This document shows positions 56,855 through 64,000 of a stretch of 64,000 nt of DNA, piece by piece. Under the pieces are notes generated by a model. That model worked only from the letters and a program-made list of their open reading frames with translations, had not been told where the DNA came from and ran no database searches. The stretch lies in assembly GCA_020161935.1 (NCBI GenBank), contig JAIUNI010000005.1, forward strand, positions 62,001 to 126,000, in the 5' to 3' direction. The translations under genes and the position numbers were made by a program. The stretch comes from Chloroflexota bacterium (GTDB taxonomy: Bacteria; Chloroflexota; Anaerolineae; Aggregatilineales; Phototrophicaceae). Numbering within the stretch: position 1 is the stretch's first letter; every line of letters starts with the position of its first letter.

Positions 56855-58117
56855 TTATGGTCGAACGTGTCCTTCGCCGATAATCACCCATTTGTAGGTG
56901 GTTAGTTCTTCCAGTGCCATCGGCCCGCGTGCGTGCAGCTTTTGTGTGCTGACCGCGATTTCTGCGCCAAGCCCCAACGCGCTCCCATCGGTGAAGCGTG
57001 TGCTGGCGTTCAAATAGACCGCCGCCGAGTCCACTTCGTCGAGGAAACGGTTCGCGTTGTCCATATCGCGCGTCAGGATGCCATCCGAGTGCTGGGTGCT
57101 GTGTTCGCGGATATGCTCAATCGCCTCATCCACGTCGCTCACCACCTTCAGGCTCAGGATCAGCGCGTACCATTCCATGTCGAAATCGTCCGGCCCCGCC
57201 GCTTGCACCTGCCCATTGTCTACACCATCGAGTGCTGCCAGCGCCTTCGGTTCTGCGCGGAAGCTCACCCCGTCCTTACCCAGATGCTCAACCAGTCGTG
57301 GTAAGAACTCCGCTGCCACCTTCTCATGAACCAGTATCGTTTCCACCGCATTGCAGGTCGCCGGGCGCTGCGTCTTGGCGTTGTGGATAACTGGCAGTGC
57401 CGCATCCAGATCAGCCGACTCGTCCACGAACAAATGGCACACGCCGATGCCGCCCGTAATCACCGGAATGGTGCTGTTTTCACGGCACAGCTTATGCAGG
57501 TCATTCCCCCCGCGCGGAATAATCAGGTCGATATACTGGTGCAGCCGCAGCATTTCGCCCACGTACTTGCGGTCGGTGCTGTCGATATACTGGATGCTGT
57601 CAGCCGGTAAGCCGCAGGTTTCCAGTGTCTCGCGCAGGATTTTAATCATGGCGAGGTTGCTCCGCATCGCCTCTTTGCCGCCGCGCAGGATCGCCGCGTT
57701 GCTGCTCTTGAGCGCCAGCACCGCCACGTCCACTGTCACGTTCGGTCGCGCTTCATAGATCACGCCCAACACGCCGAGCGGTGTCCGCCGCCGGCTCACT
57801 TTCAACCCGTTGTCCAGCGTGTGCGCGTCAAATTCCTTCCCGACCGGATCAGGCAGGCTCGCCACCTTCCGCACATCCGCGATCATGCCGGTCATGCGCT
57901 TGGTCAGGTCGAGGCGGTCTTTAATCCAGATTTCGTCCGTGCCGTTGGCGCGCGCTTCGTCCACATCCTGCTTGTTCGCGTCCAGAACAGTTTCGCGGTT
58001 GGCCTCTAGCGCGTCCGCCAGCGCCAATATGACCGCGTTCTTTTGCTCGGTGGTCGCCCGTGCCAGTTGCACACCCGCCGTTTTCGCCCGCTTGCCCATT
58101 TCTGTTAGGTTGATCAT
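56855..58117 (-). CDS. proA: Gamma-glutamyl phosphate reductase
   Basis: 420 residues, the usual length. RRTPLGVLGVIYEARPNVTVD (NADPH-binding lead), KGGKEA-like RGGKEAMRSN, IIPRGGNDLHKL, and RPATCNAVETILVH with the catalytic Cys. It reduces gamma-glutamyl phosphate to glutamate semialdehyde, the second step of proline synthesis. proB is 1.2 kb upstream on the same strand, with two unrelated genes between. Confidence 0.95.
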   Translation of the reverse strand: MINLTEMGKRAKTAGVQLARATTEQKNAVILALADALEANRETVLDANKQDVDEARANGTDEIWIKDRLDLTKRMTGMIADVRKVASLPDPVGKEFDAHTLDNGLKVSRRRTPLGVLGVIYEARPNVTVDVAVLALKSSNAAILRGGKEAMRSNLAMIKILRETLETCGLPADSIQYIDSTDRKYVGEMLRLHQYIDLIIPRGGNDLHKLCRENSTIPVITGGIGVCHLFVDESADLDAALPVIHNAKTQRPATCNAVETILVHEKVAAEFLPRLVEHLGKDGVSFRAEPKALAALDGVDNGQVQAAGPDDFDMEWYALILSLKVVSDVDEAIEHIREHSTQHSDGILTRDMDNANRFLDEVDSAAVYLNASTRFTDGSALGLGAEIAVSTQKLHARGPMALEELTTYKWVIIGEGHVRP

Positions 58118-58135
58118 CGATTTTCCCGTGACTCT

Positions 58136-58723
58136 TTAATTATTGCCCCAGTTTACCCCGTCGCTTCTTTTATAAAGCAGTTTCCCTTCCGTTATTTGGA
58201 ACCACAAATGAAGATATATATTCAGATCTTCCTCAATATAGATTGAAGACTGTAAATGTTTATGTACATACATTTTCTTATTTCTATTCTTTTCGTACTT
58301 TCGAGATTGGTCAGTCATAAAATCAGTTTTCTTAATGAGTAGCTTTGACCTGTAGAAATTGTAACCACCACCTTCTGCATGGTGTTTCATTATAGATTCA
58401 TCAGGACCATAAGTCGTATTCGAAGCATTAAGTACGATTGTAAGCTGACCGTCATCGGAAGTCTCTTTACCATTAGCATCATCCAAACAAAACGCAAAAC
58501 AAAAACCTCTTCCGATTTTGTCTTTAGATGAGAACCATCCTCCCGGTTTTATTTCGACGGAACCCTGAAGCCAAAAATGTAAGTCCTCAATTGATATTGC
58601 TGGAGTGGTATCTAAAGGCGGCATAACATTTTCAACTTTAGTTATATTACTCAAAAGTTTTCCACAATATAAACAGTAGATGCTTTCTTCCGGTATTTGT
58701 TTGCCGCAGTTAGAGCAAAACAT
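58136..58723 (-). CDS. Zinc-ribbon protein of unknown function
   Basis: 195 residues. N-terminal MFCSNCGKQIPEESIYCLYCGKLL is a zinc_ribbon_2 double CxxC. The rest is a beta-rich domain (FWLQGSVEIKPGGWFSSKDKIG...FCFCLDDANGKETSDDG) of unknown type. AT-rich relative to proA and proB; overlaps no neighbour. Probably a transferred gene pair with the Uma2 gene. Confidence 0.65.
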   Translation of the reverse strand: MFCSNCGKQIPEESIYCLYCGKLLSNITKVENVMPPLDTTPAISIEDLHFWLQGSVEIKPGGWFSSKDKIGRGFCFAFCLDDANGKETSDDGQLTIVLNASNTTYGPDESIMKHHAEGGGYNFYRSKLLIKKTDFMTDQSRKYEKNRNKKMYVHKHLQSSIYIEEDLNIYLHLWFQITEGKLLYKRSDGVNWGNN

Positions 58724-58731
58724 ATGCCTCC

Positions 58732-59298
58732 TTACTTTGGAAATATATCGCTAACTTTGAGTGTGAAGCCGGGAAGGATGTCGCCGAGTACTAAGACATC
58801 GTTGTAATTCAAGGAGACCCCACGTTTCGCGGGAAAATACATGATATTCATACTCTTGGTGTCAGGATAAACTTCCCAAACAGCTTTTACCCCATGACGA
58901 GCATAAGTGCTTAACTTACTGTGAGAGCGATAGGCTTTCGTATTGGGTTGGATGATTTCGATAGCTAAGTCGGGTGCACTTGGAAAGTAACCACCCATTA
59001 AGATTGAATGGCGTTTCTTTGAAATGTAAGCAACATTTGGTAAAAAGCAATCAGTTGTTGAAAGGGCATAGTAGGCTGTTGCGTCTGTTACATAACCGTT
59101 GTTTTGCGGAAGCACATGCCGGTTAAGGAAGTAGGCAATACGCCCACCGATGACGCTTGTCAATTGTGTGGCTGACTCTTTTTCCACAACTTTACCATTC
59201 ACGAGTTCCAGCCGCCCCGCGTTCTCAGGAAGATGTACATAGTCCCAAAATTCTTTAACAGTATAAGCTTTTACGGGCGACTGAGTCATGTCAGCCAT
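58732..59298 (-). CDS. Uma2-family putative restriction-like nuclease
   Basis: 188 residues. TVKEFWDYVHLPENAGRLELVNGKVVEK, LPNVAYISKKR, and SAPDLAIEIIQPNTKAYRSHSKLSTYARHGVKAVWEVYPDTKS are the Uma2/DUF820 pattern, with the E...PD...E.K core of PD-(D/E)XK nucleases (here EIIQPN lacks the usual Lys at the ExK spot). Uma2 genes are multicopy in Chloroflexota and Cyanobacteria, function unproven. Confidence 0.8.
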   Translation of the reverse strand: MADMTQSPVKAYTVKEFWDYVHLPENAGRLELVNGKVVEKESATQLTSVIGGRIAYFLNRHVLPQNNGYVTDATAYYALSTTDCFLPNVAYISKKRHSILMGGYFPSAPDLAIEIIQPNTKAYRSHSKLSTYARHGVKAVWEVYPDTKSMNIMYFPAKRGVSLNYNDVLVLGDILPGFTLKVSDIFPK

Positions 59299-59314
59299 AG
59301 CGCCTCCCGCATTT

Positions 59315-59342
59315 CACTTCAAACTTGTAACTTCTAACTACT
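59315..59342. repeat. Heptamer-phased repeat
   Basis: CACTTCA AACTTGT AACTTCT AACTACT in register; overlaps the proB stop codon. Same unit type as at 62324. Confidence 0.5.
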
Positions 59343-60447
59343 TCAGCACCACCAGATTGTTCCGGTGAATAACCGCGTCCCCATAACTATACCCCAAAAT
59401 ATCTACAATCTTCGCCGACTGCACCCCGCATAACTTACCCACATCCGCGCTGCTGTAGCTCGTCAGCCCGTGCGCGATCACCTTGCCCTCCGGCGACAGC
59501 ACCCCCAGCGGTTCACCCCGTTCGAAGCTGCCTTCGACTCGCGTCACCCCAACCGGCAGCAGGCTTGCTCCGCCTTTCAGCAGCTTCCGTGCCGCCCCCG
59601 CGTCCACCGTCACCCGCCCGCGCGGCTTCTCCGAAAGCAGCCACCGTTTGCGGCTCTCGACGTGTGTGGCCGCCGCCTGAAAGCGTGTGCCAATCGTCTC
59701 GCCGTTCACCACCCGCGCCAGCACGTCCGTTTCGCTGCCGTTGGCGATGACCGTCGCCACCCCGCTGCGGCTGGCGAAATGTGCCGCCTGAATTTTGGTA
59801 ATCATCCCGCCCGTACCCACGCTGCTGCCCGCGCCCCCCGCCAGTGCGTAGGTCGCGTCGTCAATTTGCGCCACCAGCGGGATCAGTTCCGCCGTTGGAT
59901 TATGACGCGGGTCAGCCGTATACAGGCCGGGGATGTCCGTCAGGATAATCAGCAAATCCGCTTCGAGCAGGTTCGCCACCATCGCCGACAAATTATCGTT
60001 GTCGCCCACACGGATTTCGTGGGTTGCGGTGGTATCATTCTCGTTGATGACCGGAATAATCCGGTGTTCGAGTAGGGTTGTCAAGGTGTCACGGATGTTC
60101 AGGTAACGCGCACGGTCGCCGAGGTCATCGCGCGTCAGCAGCACTTGCCCCACCACGATCTCGAACAGGTCGAACAGTTGGCTGTAAATGTGCATCAGCC
60201 GCCCCTGACCAATCGCGCTCAACATCTGCTTTGCCGGAACCGACCGCGCCATTTCGGGATAACCCAACCGTTCGCGTCCCGCCGCCATCGCCCCCGACGA
60301 TACGACCACCATCTCATGCCCCGCCTGTTGCAGCTTGGCGACCTGCTGCACGACTTCAAGTATGCGCTGACGGTTCAACTGCTTGGTTCCTGCCGTCAGG
60401 GTACTCGTTCCCAATTTAACGACGATACGTTGTGGTTGCATAGTCAT
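59338..60447 (-). CDS. proB: Glutamate 5-kinase
   Basis: 369 residues. RIVVKLGTSTLT (start), VVSSGAMAAGRERLG, PVINENDTTATHEIRVGDNDNLSAMVA (substrate/ATP site) and ILTDIPGLYTADPR form the amino-acid kinase domain (1-260); residues 275-365 are the PUA domain (KPRGRVTVDAGAARKLLKGGASLLPVGVTRVEGSF). First step of proline synthesis. The start may be the second Met, 6 bases in. Confidence 0.95.
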   Translation of the reverse strand: MTMQPQRIVVKLGTSTLTAGTKQLNRQRILEVVQQVAKLQQAGHEMVVVSSGAMAAGRERLGYPEMARSVPAKQMLSAIGQGRLMHIYSQLFDLFEIVVGQVLLTRDDLGDRARYLNIRDTLTTLLEHRIIPVINENDTTATHEIRVGDNDNLSAMVANLLEADLLIILTDIPGLYTADPRHNPTAELIPLVAQIDDATYALAGGAGSSVGTGGMITKIQAAHFASRSGVATVIANGSETDVLARVVNGETIGTRFQAAATHVESRKRWLLSEKPRGRVTVDAGAARKLLKGGASLLPVGVTRVEGSFERGEPLGVLSPEGKVIAHGLTSYSSADVGKLCGVQSAKIVDILGYSYGDAVIHRNNLVVLK

Positions 60448-60527
60448 GTTTTGAAAGGTCTAATTGTTGAATTTGAATTATAATCGTTCAAATATGCCTA
60501 TGGGATAGTAAGAATTTGTAATTCGTT

Positions 60528-62282
60528 ATGGATCACCATATTTTCTTAAGCTACAGCCGTAAAGATGTCCAAATGATGCACCGTATCCGGGATGCGATGC
60601 AGGCTGAAGGCATGAAAATCTGGACGGATGAAGGCATAGAACCCGGTACGCCCCTCTGGAAAGATACAATCGAACAGGCCATTGAGTCGGCTGGCTGTAT
60701 AGTTGTTATCCTCTCGCCTGATTCAAAGCAGTCGATTTGGGTTAAACGCGAATTGGATTACGGACAAGCCCAGCAGCGGCACACATTCGCGGTGTTGGTG
60801 GCGGGTGATGAGCGTAACGCCGTTCCTTTTTCGCTCATTGGCTCACAATATATTGATCTGCGGACTAATCTTGATGCGGGTGTACAAAAACTGGTATCCG
60901 CCGTTAGTCGACATTTGGATGTTGAAAGTGCCACACAGCAAAAGCTGCGTCTTGCTAAAGAGGATGCTCAACGTCGTGCCGCCGAAGCTGACCTTCAACG
61001 GGCAGACCAGCAGCGGATACTTGAAGATGAACTTGCTCGGTCGCGCCAGCGCGTTGCCGAGGAAAACCAGCGCCGTCAACAAGAACAAGTTGTTATCGAA
61101 TCACCTGTAACAGAACCGCAGCCTGTTTTAGAAACCATTCCTCCTGCGACATCCGCCAAAAAGCCACGCCGTTTAATTCGTAGAGCTGTGCTGGTGATCG
61201 GCCTTCTTGCCCTTGCTGCTGGGTTGATTGTTGTTTTACCTAAAGCGCTTCGTGTGCCAACGACACTTTGCCGTGACTTGCCGTCTTCTACCAAATCTTC
61301 CTCTACTTTGGGCGGTGGGCAAGGGCAGCTTGCGTTTGTTTCACGTCGCGACGGCGGTATTCAAATCTATCGGACGGATGCGGATGGCAAGAATCTCTGC
61401 CGCTTGACTACCGAAGGTGATGTGAATACCAATCCTGAATGGTCTCCTGATGGTTCACGTTTGGCCTTTGTGAACATACCAAAGGGGAACTTTGGTGACA
61501 CGGGAGAAGTTGCAATAATTGATACTGACGGCCACAATTTTAAGATTTTATCAAATTTGCGATCTGATTCTAGCGGTTTTATGTCTCCTCGTTGGTCGCC
61601 GGATGGGACAACACTAGCATTCGATCTCAGCGTCAGCTATGTAACTCAGCTTTATACGCTGGATGTTGCTAGCGAAACGACAACTCGCCTCGCACCGTTT
61701 GGAGAAACGACTGATACGGGGAACCCTGCTTGGTCGCCGGATGGTCAACAAATTGCGTTTGTGAAATATAGAAAATTTTCGGACCTCGCAGAATCCGATC
61801 CACAAGATTCAGGCATCTATGTGATGAATGTAGACGGCAGTGAAAATCATGCGATTGCACTAAATGCAGTCGGTCAGCCCTATTGGTCGCCAGATGGGGC
61901 AAAGATCGCGTTTAACGGTGGTAACGGCATTTATATCGCCAACGCTGCCGGAACTGAACTCGATAAAGTTTACGATACTGCAAATTCCATCATGTTTCTT
62001 GCAGGGTGGTCGCCAAATGGTGAACAGTTATTGTTGCGCGGTTCGATTGCTGATAATCAAGATATTTATTTGATTGACGTTGATGGTCGCAATTTGCATC
62101 CAATTTCGTTGCCGAGTATCGATGATTATGACCCCATATGGTCACCAGATGGTAAATATATTGCTTTTTCTGGTGGTGAAACGGCTTCAATGGGGGAACA
62201 ATCTATTTATCTTTATGATATTGAGAAACAGAATACTGCCAAATTGACAGGCGAAGCCTCTAATCCCATCTGGCGACCGTGA
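60528..62282 (+). CDS. TIR-domain protein with transmembrane segment and TolB-like propeller
   Basis: 584 residues. Residues 1-135 are a TIR domain (HIFLSYSRKDVQMMHRIRDAM, GIEPGTPLWKDTIEQAIESAGCIVVILSP, SIWVKRELDYG, with the Glu of WxxxEL in the usual NAD-cleaving position). Then a Gln/Arg-rich coiled coil (145-195), one helix (about 213-237, AVLVIGLLALAAGLIVV) and six PD40 propeller repeats (WSPDG cores). Topology places TIR inside and propeller outside, so it may be a transmembrane sensor. Divergent from proB. Confidence 0.88.
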   Translation: MDHHIFLSYSRKDVQMMHRIRDAMQAEGMKIWTDEGIEPGTPLWKDTIEQAIESAGCIVVILSPDSKQSIWVKRELDYGQAQQRHTFAVLVAGDERNAVPFSLIGSQYIDLRTNLDAGVQKLVSAVSRHLDVESATQQKLRLAKEDAQRRAAEADLQRADQQRILEDELARSRQRVAEENQRRQQEQVVIESPVTEPQPVLETIPPATSAKKPRRLIRRAVLVIGLLALAAGLIVVLPKALRVPTTLCRDLPSSTKSSSTLGGGQGQLAFVSRRDGGIQIYRTDADGKNLCRLTTEGDVNTNPEWSPDGSRLAFVNIPKGNFGDTGEVAIIDTDGHNFKILSNLRSDSSGFMSPRWSPDGTTLAFDLSVSYVTQLYTLDVASETTTRLAPFGETTDTGNPAWSPDGQQIAFVKYRKFSDLAESDPQDSGIYVMNVDGSENHAIALNAVGQPYWSPDGAKIAFNGGNGIYIANAAGTELDKVYDTANSIMFLAGWSPNGEQLLLRGSIADNQDIYLIDVDGRNLHPISLPSIDDYDPIWSPDGKYIAFSGGETASMGEQSIYLYDIEKQNTAKLTGEASNPIWRP

Positions 62283-62323
62283 ACCCTTACCCGCGTGGTC
62301 GCTCGGCGACTAGTATTGCACTC

Positions 62324-62358
62324 AACTTAAAACTTTAATCTTGTAACTTGAAACTGGA
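62324..62358. repeat. Heptamer-phased repeat in a 5' untranslated region
   Basis: AACTTAA AACTTTA ATCTTGT AACTTGA AACTGGA: five sevens in register, ending in the ribosome site of the thioesterase gene. Confidence 0.55.
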
Positions 62359-62365
62359 GACTCCC

Positions 62366-62833
62366 ATGCTCGCCCTACAAGACATCTGCTTACCCACCGG
62401 CATGTGCTACGGCTGCGGCTCCTCCAACCCCGACGGCCTCCACATCAAGAGCTACTGGTCGGAGGATAATCAATTCGTTGTTTGCCAGTTCGAGCCGCAG
62501 GCCAAGTTCTCCTCCGGCTTTAAAAATGCGGCTTACGGTGGCCTCATCGCCTCGCTCATCGACTGTCACTCCAACTGGACGGCGATGGCCTTTGGCTACC
62601 GTGCCGAAGGTCGTGAACCCGGCACGCAGCCCCTTGTCGCCTCCGTCACCGGCTCGCTCGGTGTCAAATACCTCAAGCCCACGCCGATGGATCAAACTAT
62701 CCACCTCAAAGCATGGGTCGAGGGCGAAGTCGGTCGCAAAACCCGCGTCCTCTGTGAACTCGGCACGGCGGATCAAGTGACCGCCCTCGGCGACTCAGTC
62801 TTCGTCCGCATCGACCCGTCCTTATTCGAGTAA
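62366..62833 (+). CDS. PaaI-type hotdog thioesterase
   Basis: 155 residues from the ATG at 62366 (CTGGAG site); the TTG at 62348 is within the heptamer repeat. MCYGCGSSNPDGLHIKSYW, then GLIASLIDCHSNWTAMAFG (central hotdog helix with Asp) and VTGSLGVKYLKPTP are the PaaI/YbgC-like pattern. Probably hydrolyses an acyl-CoA; the CxxC lead is common in this subgroup. Confidence 0.8.
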   Translation: MLALQDICLPTGMCYGCGSSNPDGLHIKSYWSEDNQFVVCQFEPQAKFSSGFKNAAYGGLIASLIDCHSNWTAMAFGYRAEGREPGTQPLVASVTGSLGVKYLKPTPMDQTIHLKAWVEGEVGRKTRVLCELGTADQVTALGDSVFVRIDPSLFE

Positions 62834-62904
62834 TCACAAGCCTTCGAGCCGCTTCCCGTTTATAATAAAGATGGTAACTCGCAGCGTCTTGAAGGTCGAT
62901 ATAA

Positions 62905-64000
62905 ATGAAGTTGCTTATTGCTTTCCAAAAAGCCTCCTTACTTAGGACTCAGCACTCTGTACTCAGTACTGCCTTGCTCCTCCTAGTCCTGCTCGCCGCC
63001 TGTGGCCCATCGAATGACGTGCTGCCGACCGCCATCGACCTAAACACCATCGCCACGGACGATGCCGCCACCCGCGCCGCCGATACCGCGAATGCCGCCG
63101 CCACCGTCGCCAGCCAAACCGAAGTTGCCGCTCTGACCACCGCCACCAGTGTCGCCTTCAGCACCCTGAACGCGCCCACCGGCCTCCCGCCGACGTGGAC
63201 AGCATCGCCCATTCCGGCTGTGCCAACGCAGTCGCTCTTACCCACACAGCCCATAATTACCGCGCCGCCCATCGAAGGCACCATCTACTACAGCTTCAAT
63301 AGTGACTCGATAGCCATGCTCGCGGCGGATGGCTCAAGCGATGAACTCATTCTCGTCGGGGGTAAACCGGCTGATCTTCTGCTCTCGCCGGATGAGCAGT
63401 GGCTCGCCTACACCGCTGACGATGGCGAAGGTGTGCGCGAAGTCTACGCCATGTCGCTCCAAACCGAGGGCATCCCCGACGACCAGTGGTACCGTACCGT
63501 GCGCGTCTCTTGCCTCGGCTTCGCCCGTGTCGTGTATCCGGTCTGGTCTGCCGACAGCCGCATCCTCGCCTTCGCTGCCTCCGAAACACCTGATGGTGCG
63601 CTCGGCATCTACACGGTGGAACTCGCCGGCAGCAATCAATGTCCGGTCGCCAACCATCAGCGCGGCTTGGTACAAACTGAGTTCAATGAGATTACTGGCC
63701 TGACATGGAAGCCTGATAACACCCAGCTTTATCTCACGTCCGGCGCAGTATATGCCGTTGATTACGCTGACGGTAAGCTCTACCCGCCGTTGACCCAACC
63801 GTCGGGCTACGGGCCAGATTTCGCGCCCATCTTCCGCCCGACCACCACCGACCTCTACTACCTCAAAACCCAGCGTGACGACGATAGCACACTCATCGGT
63901 GGTGCCTTGTCGTACGTATCGCCCCTCGATCTCACCACGCTCCCCTTGTTCGAGCAGCGCGGTACGATATTCCTTGCTCAAACGATGGGGTTCAGTCGGG
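62905..64000 (+). CDS. Lipoprotein with TolB-like propeller (cut by right edge)
   Basis: Open frame of 365 codons reaching the edge. Signal peptide with lipobox LLLLVLLAACGPS (Cys about residue 33), an Ala/Thr-rich linker to about residue 125 (low complexity), then propeller units (LLLSPDEQWLAYTADDGEG, VWSADSRILAFAASE, TWKPDNTQLYLTSG). Related in type to the proteins at 44146 and 60528. The stop codon is outside the window. Confidence 0.75.
   Translation, partial: MKLLIAFQKASLLRTQHSVLSTALLLLVLLAACGPSNDVLPTAIDLNTIATDDAATRAADTANAAATVASQTEVAALTTATSVAFSTLNAPTGLPPTWTASPIPAVPTQSLLPTQPIITAPPIEGTIYYSFNSDSIAMLAADGSSDELILVGGKPADLLLSPDEQWLAYTADDGEGVREVYAMSLQTEGIPDDQWYRTVRVSCLGFARVVYPVWSADSRILAFAASETPDGALGIYTVELAGSNQCPVANHQRGLVQTEFNEITGLTWKPDNTQLYLTSGAVYAVDYADGKLYPPLTQPSGYGPDFAPIFRPTTTDLYYLKTQRDDDSTLIGGALSYVSPLDLTTLPLFEQRGTIFLAQTMGFSR
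62945..62972. repeat. Heptamer-phased repeat inside the signal peptide codons
   Basis: GGACTCA GCACTCT GTACTCA GTACTGC, four sevens in register, between the ATG and the hydrophobic core of the lipoprotein signal. Confidence 0.5.

Overview
The window holds the right-hand part of an integrated temperate tailed phage (about 1 to 43430), followed by about 20.5 kb of bacterial chromosome. The host looks like a member of the Chloroflexota, probably of the Anaerolineae kind. The clues are a luciferase-like (F420-type) monooxygenase, several TolB/WD40-like propeller proteins (one with a TIR domain), a ribose-type ABC operon with an enlarged permease, a proB/proA locus, and heptamer-phased short repeats between genes. 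This assignment is inference from gene content; no rRNA or tRNA gene is visible.

Prophage, right to left. A serine integrase (41517-43127) with a tiny hydrophobic leader ORF in front, a small helix-turn-helix protein (likely excisionase) and the right attachment site at about 43430 lie on the + strand. The site falls inside a luciferase-like monooxygenase gene, of which only the 3' two thirds remain here. A lambda-like immunity region follows: an XRE repressor on +, three copies of a 16-bp palindromic operator, and an early promoter on - carrying one operator in its -35/-10 spacer. The early operon runs leftward on - through tightly overlapping small genes: DNA annealing protein candidate, DUF1064 nuclease candidate, a helicase-methyltransferase fusion, a replication initiator with iteron-like palindromes inside its gene, a TOPRIM primase-helicase, a metallophosphoesterase, and a ParM/Alp-like actin with a partner protein and a divergent ribbon-helix-helix protein. 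The operon ends at a hairpin terminator at 24384-24409.

Between early and late genes are two candidate non-coding RNA units. One is a short + strand unit (promoter, 16 phased GNYNN pentamers, terminator; 23647-23795). The other is a leftward unit with a near-consensus promoter, about 310 nt of strongly structured sequence and an intrinsic terminator just before the first late gene (22742-23090). The second resembles the layout of the lambda pR'-6S-tR' late leader. Four more intrinsic terminators lie inside the late cluster, so late expression probably needs antitermination.

The late cluster (22693 to 1, all - strand except one moron) encodes a 990-residue repeat-rich fibre-like protein, small and large terminase, portal, MuF, a fused prohead protease-major capsid protein with a well-placed internal start, connectors, tail tube, a frameshift-linked chaperone pair, tape measure, distal tail protein and the start of a further tail gene. 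A glycosyltransferase, a methyltransferase and a small + strand membrane protein sit in the middle. Three HNH endonucleases are scattered through the phage. No lysis genes are visible; with attL they must lie left of the window.

Chromosome (43434-64000): the interrupted monooxygenase, a TolB-like protein, MFS transporter, GNAT acetyltransferase, SLBB-type lipoprotein, sugar-type ABC operon, a histidine kinase with response regulators, a lipid-kinase-family protein, proA and proB separated by two unrelated AT-richer genes, a TIR-TolB protein, a hotdog thioesterase, and a propeller lipoprotein running off the right edge.
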